DNA of 64,000 nucleotides from Basidiobolus meristosporus CBS 931.73. Its lineage: Eukaryota; Basidiobolomycota; Basidiobolomycetes; Basidiobolales; Basidiobolaceae. The stretch is from positions 59,783-123,782 of the forward strand of contig MCFE01000221.1 in NCBI GenBank assembly GCA_002104905.1, given 5' to 3'. The translations under genes were made by a program, and so were the position numbers. Shown in pieces: positions 44,916 through 56,941 of this stretch; position 1 is the first letter of the stretch, and each line of letters begins with the position of its first letter. Below the pieces are notes generated by a model. It made no database searches. It was not told where the DNA came from and was given only the letters and a program-made list of their open reading frames with translations.

Positions 44916-45891
44916 TTACAAATATGCCTTTTGCATGCTTTTGGGACCCATTTTAATGAAACGTGGGTAGGCATAGCGGAACATTAAATTACACACCTCG
45001 CTAAGTGCCCTGCCGAACAAGTCTGGACTGATATTTTTATTCTGGAATTGATGGCGAATTTCTGACTCTTGAGGCCTCCAGGTTAACTTCAAACTCTGCA
45101 TCGCTGGCAATGAACTTACTATAGATCATATTGATCTCAAGTAGCACCTTTGGAGGTGGATCCTTTGATCTATATTCAATCCTAAGCAAAGTTCCTTGAA
45201 GTGAGACATTTGCTCATAAAGTAGAGCGTTCTCAACACTCAAGTCGTACAGGGAGAATCTCTTGAATATCTCGAATTGCTGAGAATCTTCCAACATGGAC
45301 TCAAACGAGACCATGCTAGAGCTTGAGCTTTGCCTGTCTGTGCCCCGGATGGCATCAATGGTTGGCAGGATGATGTTGAACACATGACTGATCATGAGGG
45401 CAACCACACTCCAGTGGGCAGCTGGGAAGAGCTTGATCACATCCTTGAGTGCTGGTAGAGCGGCGAACAGGATGTACAGCATGAATGCAATCACGCCCAG
45501 AGTGAAGTCGGCCATGAGCTCGCGTTTGATGCCGTATGCATCGTGGACCCCACGAAGCCACGAGATGAACAGTGGGCACAGGACGAAGACATAGAAGGCT
45601 GATGTGAGGTAGATGGGGATGAACTCCCACCCAACCAGACAGTGACCCAAGGCGATTGTCGGGGTGATCTGGAACTTGGTGGTGAATGCCTGGACAAGCA
45701 GGGTGAGGGCTAGCTGAAGGGCCAGTGCGCCGCTGATGAGCTTCACGATGTAGTTGGTGGTGAACTTCTCACGATGCTTGTAGTACCAGTTCTGGTCAAG
45801 GACAAGGGTTGGCGAGTGGATGATCTTCTCCTTAGGCGAGATGTCGACATAGTGAGTGCTCGAGTTCTGGCTGCTCTGTCCGGCCACGAGC
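44916..45891 (-). pseudogene. 7TM-RGS copy 3, truncated and frameshifted
   Basis: Homology to copies 1 and 2 begins abruptly at 45,891, inside the sequence encoding QAKLVAGQSSQ. The first ~120 residues (three membrane segments) are missing, replaced by unrelated sequence. From there to about 45,240 identity is very high. The RGS part is diverged (LYDLSVENALLYEQM...) and the frame shifts near 45,130-45,170; the C-terminal RGS piece continues in another frame (45,110-44,916, LSEVCNLMFRYAYPRFIKM). Not a functional gene unless rescued by an unseen exon. Confidence 0.85.
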
Positions 45892-46307
45892 TTGATGATG
45901 CGTTAATTGATGAGCCACCTCAGTCCAAAGCCCGTTTAAATAGCTCACTACATATATAATATTCAGTAGTAAAGGCCACCCCAAACTGCATAGCATTGCT
46001 TAGCTGGGCAGCTCATAATTTTGGTAATGTTTGGAGTAATACCCTGCCTCCTCTATATGTGGGGTCGCATTTTAGCTACTAATTAATATACCATACAATA
46101 CTAATATTATAGGTAGTTTTGTGTCTGTGCATATTATGCTGCAGGTGGTCTATCAGTAAAACAATAATAGTAAGAATAGGAGTAGCCATACTTCAAATGG
46201 TCTTTTATATGGACACTATCTCAATTACCGGCTACGTGGAATACACAAGAAACAAGTCTATGTCTATTGGATATATGCGTATATTCACTAGTAACTGAAA
46301 TTAATAA
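45892..46307. other. Spacer between 7TM-RGS copy 3 and TRMU
   Basis: 416 bp, AT-rich, no gene recognised. It contains the truncation breakpoint of copy 3 and the terminator side of TRMU. Confidence 0.5.
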
Positions 46308-48062
46308 TTAGGAGCTAAATACTTGATCGATCACACCCCCACCGAGACACCAGTCGCCTTGATATACTACAACATACTGGCAGGATTGTCACTATGGAAT
46401 AATATAATAATCATAACTGCCATGGAGCGACTTACTTGGCCGGGTACTACGCCACGTTGGCTGTTCTCAAATGTGAACTGGTATTGATCCCCCTGGATCT
46501 TAACTATCTTACAGCGTTCTATGAAATATCCATCAATAAAATAGCCGGGATGATGGCCAGGTGACTAAAATAAATGGCTAAAATACCTGGATCCGTTCGG
46601 TATCGTATCTGTGCCTCTACCGGTAGTTTGTCACCAGGCATCTCTCCATTGATCCAGAAGAGATCACGAGCAATCAGAGCATTTGAATAGAGCTTAGGAT
46701 GATCTCTACATTGTGGCCAAGGTTAACCCCAGGGTCTTGGGAGCTTTATAAAGATCAGTACGGAGGTTACCTTCCTGGGCCCACTATGATTTGGTTACGC
46801 TGGATATCTTTATCAAGTACAAACATCCTTGAGTGAGGGTGGAAAGTGTGAGGGTAGACAGTTCAATCCAATCGAAACGGTGCTGCTAATACCTTTCACC
46901 TCTCCCAGCAATCTTGGCGCATTGGCCGATTGTAAGAGAGAATAACCCCTGGTGTGTTCCCACGAGCCTCCCATCAACATCAACAATCTCCCCCGGATTC
47001 TGCGGGATATATTCAGCTATATGCAACGCAGGTGTGAGATTGAGATCAGAAATTATGATGTATACTTTCTCGCCCTACCGAGGAAATCGCTGAACTTCTT
47101 CCGTTTCCCTACAAAGCATATGCCCATGCTCTCTGCTTTGTGTTTGGTTGCTAGATTGGCTTCAACAGCAATCTCTCTAACCTGCGGCTTGGTCAATTCG
47201 CCTAGAGGGAACAGTGCCTTCATCATGTGAGCTATGTGAACATTCAATCAAGTGATCTAGCAACCTTACCTGTTTCAATTTGGATTCCCCAACGTTGGCC
47301 AGATAGTAGCTTTGATCCTTATTACGATCAATTCCACGAAAGAGCCTTGTTTGCGAGTCAACCTGCACAACCCTCGCGTAGTGTCCTGCCGCATGTTTTA
47401 ATCGAGTGAAACAGTCCACGTAGCCATGAAAACTACTCTACCTGTAGCAAGCCATTTGCCATACCCTTCCAAAGCACGATCCATCAATGCTCCAAATTTG
47501 ATTTCTCTGTTGCACAATATATCTGGGTTTGGCGTCACGCCTTTAGCGTAATCGCTCAGAACACGCTCAAATACTTCAGTCCAATACTCCTTGGTAAAAT
47601 CCACCTGAGCAATAGAAGCGGTGTAAATCGCCATACTAAATTAACTGAAGCAAAAACTTTACCCTGCGACAAGGAATGCTCAGTTGTTCACATACACGTT
47701 GTACATCCTTCCAATCTTCTTCGCTTGTGCAGACTCCTCGCTCGTCCGAAGTATCCCAATTACGCATATACACTCCGTCTACATCGTATCCCTAGCGAGT
47801 AACTTAGTGTCTCTGTGTGAAGATTCGTTGTCGTTGCTCAACATACTTGTTTCTTCAGAAGATATGCAGTTACACTCGAATCCACCCCACCTGACATTGC
47901 AACAACCACTGCGGAACCGGAACAAATTAACTCGTATAACTATGCTTTGGTTTTAACTATGGGCACAATACCTTTCTCACCAGGCTTTGGCCCATGTTTA
48001 TGGAAAGTAGAGAAGCATTGCCTCGCAAGGGAGTTTCGAGTGAAGAATTTTTTAGCGAACAT
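46308..48062 (-). CDS. Mitochondrial tRNA-specific 2-thiouridylase (MnmA/TRMU/Slm3)
   Basis: The enzyme makes 2-thiouridine at wobble U34 of mitochondrial tRNA-Lys, -Glu and -Gln, using ATP and a persulfide relay. The N-terminus ([20 protein letters not shown]) looks like a mitochondrial presequence. Spliced segments in order: [20 protein letters not shown] (PP-loop), [60 protein letters not shown] (catalytic Cys), [52 protein letters not shown] (second Cys), [17 protein letters not shown], then the C-terminal beta barrel ending [20 protein letters not shown]. About ten short introns. Head-to-tail with EFG1. Confidence 0.92.
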
Positions 48063-48237
48063 ATCCTGTTGGTATATGCAAAAATTCCAAATATTTGACA
48101 TTTCAGCGATCATGTGATCTGTTCAAAGCATTACTTTTATTTACAGTCAATAAAGCAAGTAAGGAAGTGCTGGGAAAGTGCTGGGAGTGCAATTAAGCCC
48201 TTCCGAACCGTTACAATCTATGCTAATGCCTCTCCAG

Positions 48238-49052
48238 TTACTCAAAAAAGTCGTCTTGCTCTGCCTTTTCCGAACCGTGGTTCTTGGGTTTCTTGAATTT
48301 CTTCGAGGCTTCCGGTCTGTCGAAGGCCTCAAAGGATTGTTCACTGCTTTGGGGAAGCTCATTATTGTCCATCATTTCACGAATCTTCCCACGAATCTCT
48401 TCACGGCGTTTGACAACCTCAGGGTCGTCAGCATTCTCCTTGGGGAATAAGGAGATATATTTCTCAAGTCGGGGATAATGCTAAAAGATGGTCAGAAAAC
48501 AAGCGGATATTCGTCTGCAATATGGTAAGTCTTACCAAAATGTAGTTGAGGTTGACTTGATGCTCCTTGAGCTCTGTTTCGATGCTTTTACGTTCCTTCG
48601 ATTTCAAATCATCCGCCTCCAACTTTTTCTCGCATTGCTTTATCTTGCGTGTGACTTTCTGTCGCTCTAATAGTGTAGTGTTAGATCCAGCTCGAGAAAA
48701 CAATATTCCTATATTGCTGTTGTACCGAAAAATTTGACCATTCGATACTTCGAAGCTAGTTTCTTTTCCTTATCGGAAACTTGCAGTTCGTCTAATTGAA
48801 GCTGGATCGCTTTCAGCTTACGTTCAGCATTAACACGCACATCTGCCGGTAATTTTTCCTTTTCATTAATTAGCAAAGGCAACAGGAAGAAAAGAAAAAA
48901 AAGGGAAAAACCTTCTTGAGTAGACGCTGTGTATCTCTCAGCTTCTTCTTAAGCTGGGAAGCGCTTTCGCTCTCGGGCTTCTTAGGGATATACTTGTAAG
49001 GGCGTTTGTCACCTTTTGCTTGCGAGTCCGTGGCACTGGCAACTTTGGGCAT
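48238..49052 (-). CDS. EFG1: rRNA-processing protein Efg1
   Basis: Efg1 is a nucleolar coiled-coil protein of the 90S pre-ribosome needed for early 18S rRNA processing. Four exons. The spliced protein runs MPKVASATDSQAKGDKRPYK, YIPKKPESESASQLKKKLRD, TQRLLKK/EKLPADVRVNAERK, LKAIQLDELQVSDKEKKLAS, KYRMVKFFERQKVTRKIKQC, then a long coiled coil and YPRLEKYISLFPKE. The KYRMVKFFERQK block is the family signature. It ends with a basic/acidic tail. The frame is open upstream to an ATG at 49,130, so ~26 extra residues are possible; I chose 49,052 because MPK begins the family-like part. Confidence 0.85.
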
Positions 49053-49396
49053 ATTTACTTCAACGTAAGACGCTAGTGAAAACGTGGAGTCTATTGAAAT
49101 ATCACTTAAGTTGTGGACACTTTTTTTCAACTCTAATAGAAAGTATATATGATCAGAACATGTGACTGCTATATCAATTTTTTTTCACAACCATTTTAAT
49201 CATCATTCAAAATTCAATTCGTGTGAAGAACTGGGATTCTGACTAAGAAATTGTTTAGTTACTTCTAGGTGGATATTGCGATATTCATAGTTAAGTTTCC
49301 GAGGAGGGCAGAAGGTTTACATCAATTGTATGTCGATAATTATCTAATGGCACGAGGTCTAGCCATAAACGGCTTCAATAGCTATACATTCCATGC
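49053..49396. other. Spacer: EFG1 promoter and 3' end of collagen-like gene 1
   Basis: 344 bp, AT-rich with poly-T runs near 49,172-49,184. No gene or RNA seen. Confidence 0.5.
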
Positions 49397-51945
49397 TTAG
49401 AGGCAGATGGTGATGGAGTCGTTGATACTCTGAATGGGGATGCGGATAGGCTCTTCACAGGAGCTACCGTCATCGGCTTGCTTGAGCTTGTGTCCATACT
49501 TGTCGTTGTTGCCATATTTAGGCTTGCGGTGGTGGACCTTGGCCCTGGCAATCAAGTGTGAGTCTTCGAGTGCCTCCTCCTGAGCGTGTACGCTGCGAGC
49601 AACTAGTGCGGCCTTGCCATCCTTGCCATCTTTTCCGTCCTTGCCATCTTTGCCATCTTTGCCGTCCTTGCCATCAAGACCGTCTTTGCCATCTTTTCCA
49701 TCCTTGCCGTCCTTGCCATCTTTTCCGTCTTTGCCATCCTTTCCATCCTTGCCGTCTTTACCATTCAGGCCGTCTTTGCCATCCTTACCATCCTTTCCGT
49801 CCTTTCCATCCTTACCAGGTGGGCCAGGGATGGGAGTGAAAGAGGGCGAAGGCGAGGGAGCAGGCTTTCTGTAGGCTCTGGCAATCATATGGCCTTCAGA
49901 TTCGGATTCGGGGTGGCTTTGGATTTGCTGGTTGCTCGATTTGGCGGCAGCATCCTTTCCGTCCTTGCCGTCTTTACCGTCCTTGCCATCTTTTCCATCT
50001 TTACCATCTTTGCCGTCTTTTCCATCTTTGCCATCCAGGCCATCCTTTCCGTCTTTTCCATCCTTGCCGTCCTTCCCGTCCTTACCATCCTTGCCGTCTA
50101 GGCCATTTTTGCCATCCTTCCCGTCCTTTCCGTCTTTTCCATCCTTACCAGGTGGGCCAGGGATGGGAGTGAAAGAGGGCGAAGGCGAGGGAGCAGGTTT
50201 TCTGTAGGCTCTGGCAATCATATGGCCTTCAGATTCGGATTCGGGGTGGCTTTGGATTTGCTGGTTGCTGGACTTGGCAGCAGCATCCTTTCCGTCCTTG
50301 CCGTCTTTACCGTCCTTGCCATCTTTTCCATCTTTGCCGTCCTTGCCGTCTTTTCCATCTTTGCCATCGAGGCCATCCTTTCCGTCCTTGCCATCCTTGC
50401 CGTCCTTTCCATCTTTACCGTCCTTTCCGTCTTTGCCATCCTTACCATCCTTCCCGTCTTTGCCATCCTTACCATCCTTACCAGGAGGGCCAGGGATGGG
50501 AGTGAAAGAGGGCGAAGGCGAGGGAGCAGGCTTTCTGTAGGCTCTGGCAATCATATGGCCTTCAGATTCGGATTCGGGGTGGCTTTGGATTTGCTGGTTG
50601 CTCGATTTGGCGGCAGCATCCTTTCCGTCCTTGCCGTCTTTACCGTCCTTGCCATCTTTTCCATCTTTACCATCTTTGCCGTCCTTGCCGTCTTTTCCAT
50701 CTTTGCCATCGAGGCCATCCTTTCCGTCCTTGCCGTCCTTTCCGTCTTTACCGTCCTTGCCATCTAGACCGTTCTTACCATCCTTCCCGTCCTTTCCGTC
50801 CTTTCCATCCTTACCAGGTGGGCCAGGGATGGGAGTGAAAGAGGGCGAAGGCGAGGGAGCAGGTTTTCTGTAGGCTCTGGCAATCATATGGCCTTCAGAT
50901 TCGGATTCGGGGTGGCTTTGGATTTGCTGGTTGCTCGATTTGGCGGCAGCATCCTTTCCGTCCTTGCCGTCTTTACCGTCCTTGCCATCTTTTCCATCTT
51001 TACCATCTTTGCCGTCCTTGCCGTCTTTTCCATCTTTGCCATCGAGGCCATCCTTTCCGTCCTTTCCATCTTTGCCGTCTTTACCGTCCTTTCCGTCTAG
51101 ACCGTTCTTACCATCCTTCCCGTCTTTTCCATCCTTTCCATCCTTGCCAGGAGGGCCAGGGATGGGGGTGAAAGAAGGTGAAGGTGAGGGGGCAGGCTTT
51201 CTGTAGGCTCTGGCAATCATATGGCCTTCAGATTCTGCTTCGGGGTGGCTTTGGATTTGCTGATTACTGGCTAAGGCTGCTTTGCCATCTTTCCCGTCCT
51301 TTCCATCCTTGCCATCTTTCCATCCTTTCCATCCTTGCCATCTTTGCCGTCCTTTCCGTCCTTGCCATTCAAGCCATCCTTGCCGTCTTTGCCGTCCTTT
51401 CCATCTTTACCGTCCTTGCCGTCCTTGCCATTCAGACCGTCTTTACCGTCCTTGCCATCCTTTCCGTCCTTCCCATCCTTGCCGGGTGGTCCGGGAACAG
51501 GAATCACCGTAGGTAAAGGATCCGGCTTTCTGTAAGCTCTGGCCATCAGTGCAGCCTTGCCGTCTTTGCCATCTTTGCCATCCTTGCCATCCTTGCCGTC
51601 TTTTCCATCCTTGCCATCCTTGCCATCTTTACCGTCCTTGCCATCCTTGCCGTCCTTGCCGTCCTTCCCGTCTAGACCATCCTTGCCATCCTTGCCGTCT
51701 TTCCCATTTAGGCCATCCTTGCCATCTTTCCCATCCTTTCCATCCTTTCCATCTTTGCCTGGGGGTCCAGGGACTGGGATGACCGATGGCGATGGGTTGG
51801 GCTTTGGTCGGTAAGCACGAGCCTCCAGGTTCTCGTTGAACTCGGCTATTTGGAATCCATTGTTGTTTGCGTTGTTCTCTACGACAGCACCTCTAACCAG
51901 AGCTGTGGCAGTAACGAATAGAGCGAGTAATGCGAAAGATTTCAT
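49397..51945 (-). CDS. Secreted collagen-like (Gly-Lys-Asp)n protein, copy 1, frameshifted
   Basis: Signal peptide MKSFALLALFVTATALVRGA, then a linker with EARAYRPKPNPSPSVIPVPG and long Gly-X-Y tracts, almost all GKD with occasional GLD, GLN or GKN. The tracts alternate with proline-rich linkers (IARAYRKPAPSPSPSFTPIP, GPPG) and an NQQIQSHPESESEG module. From 51,220 onward the unit is a 111-residue (333-bp) higher-order repeat present about five times. The C-terminus is unique (KVHHRKPKYGNNDKYGHKLK, then two cysteines). Lys-Asp pairs could stabilise a triple helix by salt bridges. At about 51,311-51,325 a single G is missing relative to copy 2 (GATGGAAAGATGG for GATGGGAAAGATGG), splitting the gene into frames 51,945-51,271 and upstream-open 49,397. 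It may be a pseudogene or an assembly error. Confidence 0.8.
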
Positions 51946-53152
51946 ACTTCGGTTGATAGCAATATTTCTTTGTTGTCTACTCAACAGAGCCTCTGTCTAG
52001 GTATATTCTAAGTTTTTGGAAATCAAAAGTGGAATCAAAGAAAATCTCAGATTTACTGAAGCGAAATGGAAGTATGTTTATGTAGACGGCGCTGACAACC
52101 CTAATTTATATAACCAGCGGCAGCACATCACTGTGTTTGTTGTTCCCGAGTACATATAGACTTTCTATGCCATAACCTCGTGGTAAAATAGAATGAGAAA
52201 CGGTCAAGTGTGTTTGAATGTATGAGAATCACTTACTATACATATGGTGACTCCCTTAACCTCAGGTACCCCTTACACACCGATGTGTTTAGAACATCCA
52301 ATGATGCTTACGAGGTGATGTCGATCACAAGTTTTGGCCATGAATTTAGTTGACATAGTCAGGTACGTTAAATTTTTTTGCCATTTGCCTGGCTCCTCCT
52401 TCTCATGATTTGACGCAATTTGACCATTGTAACCCGAAGGGAGACTGTTATGCACCTGAATAAATAATATCTGATCAGCAATGCATCGTGTTTATCGCTA
52501 ATGAAGGGGTTGAATACAATGATGGATATGTCACTTCTAGCTTGTTTAAGGGGGATTGACAATCTGAGTTGAATCCCGACTTAGAGTGCAATCCTGATGT
52601 TACCTGCCATATCCTATGTGTTCTATACCAAGTATATATATGGTAGGCGTGGATATGGAAGTCATTGCGTGGAACTGACTTCAATAAGCTAGTGTTACTT
52701 GCTTTCTCAGTGACTGGCAAACAAATTTTATCAAACATGCAGAGCCACAAACAACATGCTATGAGCAACCCCTACCTAGAGTCGATCTAAACCGAGGGGA
52801 ATTGATACTAGTCTGTGATCAGATATCACCGAAGCTAGTGAATTTCATCAGCCCTAAACATGCCCACGTTTTCTCACAGAGGGGAACATATATTAGTTTG
52901 ACGCCTCTTACCACAAGGTGGAACCCTGTCACTGGAATTCTATAAATTACTGCCAGTATTGTATCTCCGATCACTATCAAGAAGCTCTCAAAAGCGCTTT
53001 GGAGTTTAGAGATATTCGTTTTAAGAAACTTTCTCTGTTGATTATATCCATAACAATAGATATTATTAGTACCCATTTTGATTAGACTTCCCGTATACAG
53101 TAGCATATATCTTACAATACCAATATTCATATAGACATAAGCACTTTAAGCT
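51946..53152. other. 1.2-kb spacer between the inverted collagen-like genes
   Basis: AT-rich, no gene recognised; ORFs of 60-103 codons have no domain. Sequences just upstream of the two start codons are unrelated, so only copy 1 is likely to have kept the ancestral promoter. Confidence 0.6.
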
Positions 53153-54980
53153 ATGAAATCTTTCGCATCTACTCGCTCTATTCGTTACTGCCACAGCTCT
53201 GGTTAGAGGTGCTGTCGTAGAGAACAACGCAAACAACAATGGATTCCAAATAGCCGAGTTCAACGAGAACCTGGAGGCTCGTGCTTACCGACCAAAGCCC
53301 AACCCATCGCCATCGGTCATCCCAGTCCCTGGACCCCCAGGCAAAGATGGAAAGGATGGAAAGGATGGGAAAGATGGCAAGGATGGCCTAAATGGGAAAG
53401 ACGGCAAGGATGGCAAGGATGGTCTAGACGGGAAGGACGGCAAGGACGGCAAGGATGGCAAGGACGGTAAAGATGGCAAGGATGGCAAGGATGGAAAAGA
53501 CGGCAAGGATGGCAAGGATGGCAAAGATGGCAAAGACGGCAAGGCTGCACTGATGGCCAGAGCTTACAGAAAGCCGGATCCTTCACCTACGGTGATTCCT
53601 GTTCCCGGACCACCCGGCAAGGATGGGAAGGACGGAAAGGATGGCAAGGACGGTAAAGACGGTCTGAATGGCAAGGACGGCAAGGACGGTAAAGATGGAA
53701 AGGACGGCAAAGACGGCAAGGATGGCTTGAATGGCAAGGACGGAAAGGACGGCAAAGATGGCAAGGATGGAAAGGATGGGAAAGATGGCAAGGATGGAAA
53801 GGACGGGAAAGATGGCAAAGCAGCCTTAGCCAGTAATCAGCAAATCCAAAGCCACCCCGAAGCAGAATCTGAAGGCCATATGATTGCCAGAGCCTACAGA
53901 AAGCCTGCCCCCTCACCTTCACCTTCTTTCACTCCCGTTCCCGGACCTCCTGGTAAGGATGGAAAGGACGGTAAAGATGGCAAAGATGGTAAAGACGGCC
54001 TGAATGGCAAAGACGGCAAGGATGGAAAGGATGGCAAAGACGGAAAGGACGGGAAAGATGGGAAGGACGGAAAGGATGGCCTCGATGGCAAAGATGGTAA
54101 AGATGGCAAGGACGGCAAGGATGGCAAGGACGGTAAAGATGGTAAGGACGGCAAGGCTGCGCTAATGGCCAGAGCTTACAGAAAACCCGAACCTTCACCC
54201 ACAGTCATTCCCGTTCCTGGACCTCCTGGTAAGGATGGAAAGGACGGAAAGGACGGGAAGAATGGCAAAGACGGCCTGAATGGTAAAGACGGCAAGGATG
54301 GAAAGGATGGCAAAGACGGAAAAGATGGCAAGGACGGCAAGGATGGAAAAGATGGCAAAGACGGCCTTGATGGCAAGGACGGCAAAGATGGAAAAGATGG
54401 CAAGGACGGCAAAGATGGAAAAGATGGCAAGGCCGCACTAGTTGCTCGAAGCGTACACGCCCAGGAGGAGGCACTTGAAGACTCGCACCTGATTGCCAGA
54501 GTCTACAGAAGGCCTGCCCCCTCACCTTTACCTTCTTTTACTCCCGTTCCCGGACCTCCTGGTAAGGATGGAAAGGACGGAAAGGATGGTAAGGATGGCA
54601 AAGACGGCCTGAATGGTAAAGACGGCAAGGATGGAAAGGATGGCAAAGACGGAAAAGATGGCAAGGACGGCAAGGATGGAAAAGATGGCAAAGACGGCCT
54701 TGATGGCAAGGACGGCAAAGATGGCAAAGATGGCAAGGACGGAAAAGATGGCAAGGATGGCAAGGCCGCACTAGTTGCTCGCAGCGTACACGCTCAGGAG
54801 GAGGCACTCGAAGACTCACACTTGATTGCCAGGGCCAAGGTCCACCACCGCAAGCCTAAATATGGCAACAACGACAAGTATGGACACAAGCTCAAGCAAG
54901 CCGATGACGGTAGCTCCTGTGAAGAGCCTATCCGCATCCCCATTCAGAGTATCAACGACTCCATCACCATCTGCCTCTAA
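53153..54980 (+). CDS. Secreted collagen-like (Gly-Lys-Asp)n protein, copy 2, frameshifted signal peptide
   Basis: Inverted paralogue of the 49,397-51,945 gene. An ATG with the same leader sequence lies at 53,153, but one extra C at about 53,169 (GCATCTACTCGC for GCATTACTCGC) shifts the frame inside the signal peptide, and that frame stops after 17 codons. The remaining gene is open from about 53,170 to 54,980 in the ancestral frame: VENNANNN, EARAYRPKPNPSPS, then five GKD tracts separated by IARAYRKP..P-type linkers, with the VARSVHAQEEALEDSHLIAR module twice and the same unique C-terminus with cysteines. Tract lengths and module order differ from copy 1. Without another start or exon this copy would not be secreted. 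Confidence 0.75.
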
Positions 54981-55650
54981 GCATGGAATGTATTGATGCT
55001 TACCAAAGAGCGCGTAGTCATAGTTGTAGTTATGACAGAATACCCATAAATGTCACAATTTAGTGCATATTATAGTTAACAAAGAAAATAGAGAAATATT
55101 CCCAAATCGAAGAGTTTATGCCAGCATAATTGAATAAAGTCCATGGCAAACGTAATGGGAAATTGTAAATGGTTTATCGGTAACGAAATTGGCAACCGGA
55201 TTGACCAATGAATGCGTGGGTCACGGATAATCTTGGATGGGATTAAAGCTGCCCAAACCCTGGTAGTGAAGATATCTACCATATTTGGAATGCACATATT
55301 TATAGCACACTTCCTATATTCGTATTTGGAGTTTCTTCATCCGCATTTTCCAGGAGAATGGGTAATTCGGTCTATGAACCAAATCAGCCAAGATACGTGG
55401 TTTTTATTCTAAATATAAATCTGTTTTCTATTCTAAATCTAACCAAATCCACTTGGAAATCCAATTTCTTGTCGCGATTGGAAATCTGGAAAACCTGGAC
55501 TATTGTTCTTATTTTGTAACTGTTATCTACATATGTCAAGAATTTTTCTGATAAATTACTTATTAGCATAGGTTTGCCTAGGTGCTTTTATTTTCTCTCT
55601 ACCTTGGTGTCTCTTCACGCCCAACCTTTATTGCTCTGTGCAACAATACA
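54981..55650. other. Spacer between collagen-like copy 2 and CHS7
   Basis: 670 bp, AT-rich. Homology to the 3' side of collagen copy 1 ends about 15 bp after the stop codon. A GAATTGGAAATC-type direct repeat occurs near 55,400-55,490. No gene recognised. Confidence 0.5.
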
Positions 55651-56941
55651 ATGGGAAATCCTGGTCAATTCACTGATCTTTGCCATCAATATGCATTTCC
55701 CATATGCCCCTTAGTTGGTCCACAACCCGACGGTTTGGAGCCTCTATGCACCCCACGTAACCTGGACATTGGAGGAACGTTGTTTCTGGAGCCTGGTATA
55801 TTTCGTTTGCTCCTCTATTGTCTACGTTCCAGCTTCTTACCAACGTCTTTCAGGTGCTCTAATCATGGATATAGCTTCCATGGGTATGGCGGCAATCATG
55901 GCCTACAACGTATATCTAAAATATACTGCTGTTGGTACGTCCATATCAATGTCAGGATCAGTATTGCAAGCAGACTGCTAACCTCACTCTATTCCAGGCC
56001 GCAAGGAGATGCTCGTATTTCTTTACCTATACTTCTTCACCGCTGTATTTGACTTCATCATGATGTCAGGCCTAATCCCTGCATCAAATGCTAGTTACAA
56101 GGTATTTTCCCTGCGTCGTTTGTTGTCCACAAAATCACCACTCACACTCTGGATCTCAGTACATCGCAGCCATTCATTTTTCGCTAATTTCCACAACAAT
56201 CTGGGCTCTATTGGTGAACGGATTTGTTGGATTTCAGTTTGCTGAGGATGGCTCAAGATTGTCCCTCTGGGTAAGCACCAATCAGCTTCAATGAATATAA
56301 GGTTTCATTGGATTAATCCACGTCTAGACCCTCAAGATATCCTCTTTTGCCTTGTTTGCTGCCGTCTACATCACAGCTATTGGAACCTTCTTAGGCTGGT
56401 CTGACGGATACAGCCCCACCAAACCCTACGCGTTGTGGGCGATCTACTGGGTCTTCAACCCTGTTGCTGTCTTTCTCTATTTCGTGTTACAAGTGGTGCT
56501 TGTTGTGAGAACATTGCAAGAGCGCTGGGCGTTAGGTAAACACCATAGCCGCTCGCATTATTTATGGTTCAAACTAACTGACCCCAACCTACAGGTGACT
56601 TGATTCTTGCCCTGGTATCATTTGTCGCAGCAAACGTGATCTCCAGTTGGGTTTCCAAGGTGATCTGTACAAACACAAACCATTACCTGGATGGTCCATT
56701 CTTTACTGTGATATTCAACATGTTTGCCGTCATGATGGTTTACAAGTATTGGGATTCAATTACCAAGGAGGATCTGGAATACTCCTACGGGGATAACATA
56801 TATAATTGGGAGGTACAAGAATTGCTTGGTGCCGAGGACGACTCGGATTTCCAGTATGAGTTTGATGGCTCAAGTACTGGGGGATCCAGTATCAGAGGTC
56901 AATCGCCTTTGCGAACTGCTTCTAGAGACCGATTCCTCTAA
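55651..56941 (+). CDS. CHS7: Chitin synthase export chaperone Chs7
   Basis: Chs7 is an ER membrane protein that lets chitin synthase (Chs3 in yeast) leave the ER. Six exons: 55,651-55,795, 55,854-55,934, 55,998-56,101, 56,160-56,270, 56,328-56,535 and 56,595-56,941. The start MGNPGQFTDLCHQYAFPICP, LVGPQPDGLEPLCTPRN is the Chs7 N-terminus. Membrane segments follow: MGMAAIMAYNVYLKYTAVGR, MLVFLYLYFFTAVFDFIMMS, LLVNGFVGFQFAEDGSRLSL, SFALFAAVYITAIGTFLGW and NPVAVFLYFVLQVVLVV. The signature HYLDGPFFTVIFNMFAVMMV, YKYWDSITKEDLEYS is near-invariant in the family. The acidic/serine C-tail is cytosolic. Intact. Confidence 0.95.

Noticed and set aside
49558-54819. Many ORFs rich in PSLPSFPSLP or CHPCHL on the strand opposite the collagen genes
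   Set aside because: They are antisense readings of GGNAARGAY repeats; the GKD frame has a signal peptide, modules and a unique C-terminus.
49397-54980. Regular direct repeats resembling a CRISPR-like array
   Set aside because: The repeats are in-frame coding modules with no unique spacers, in a eukaryotic genome.
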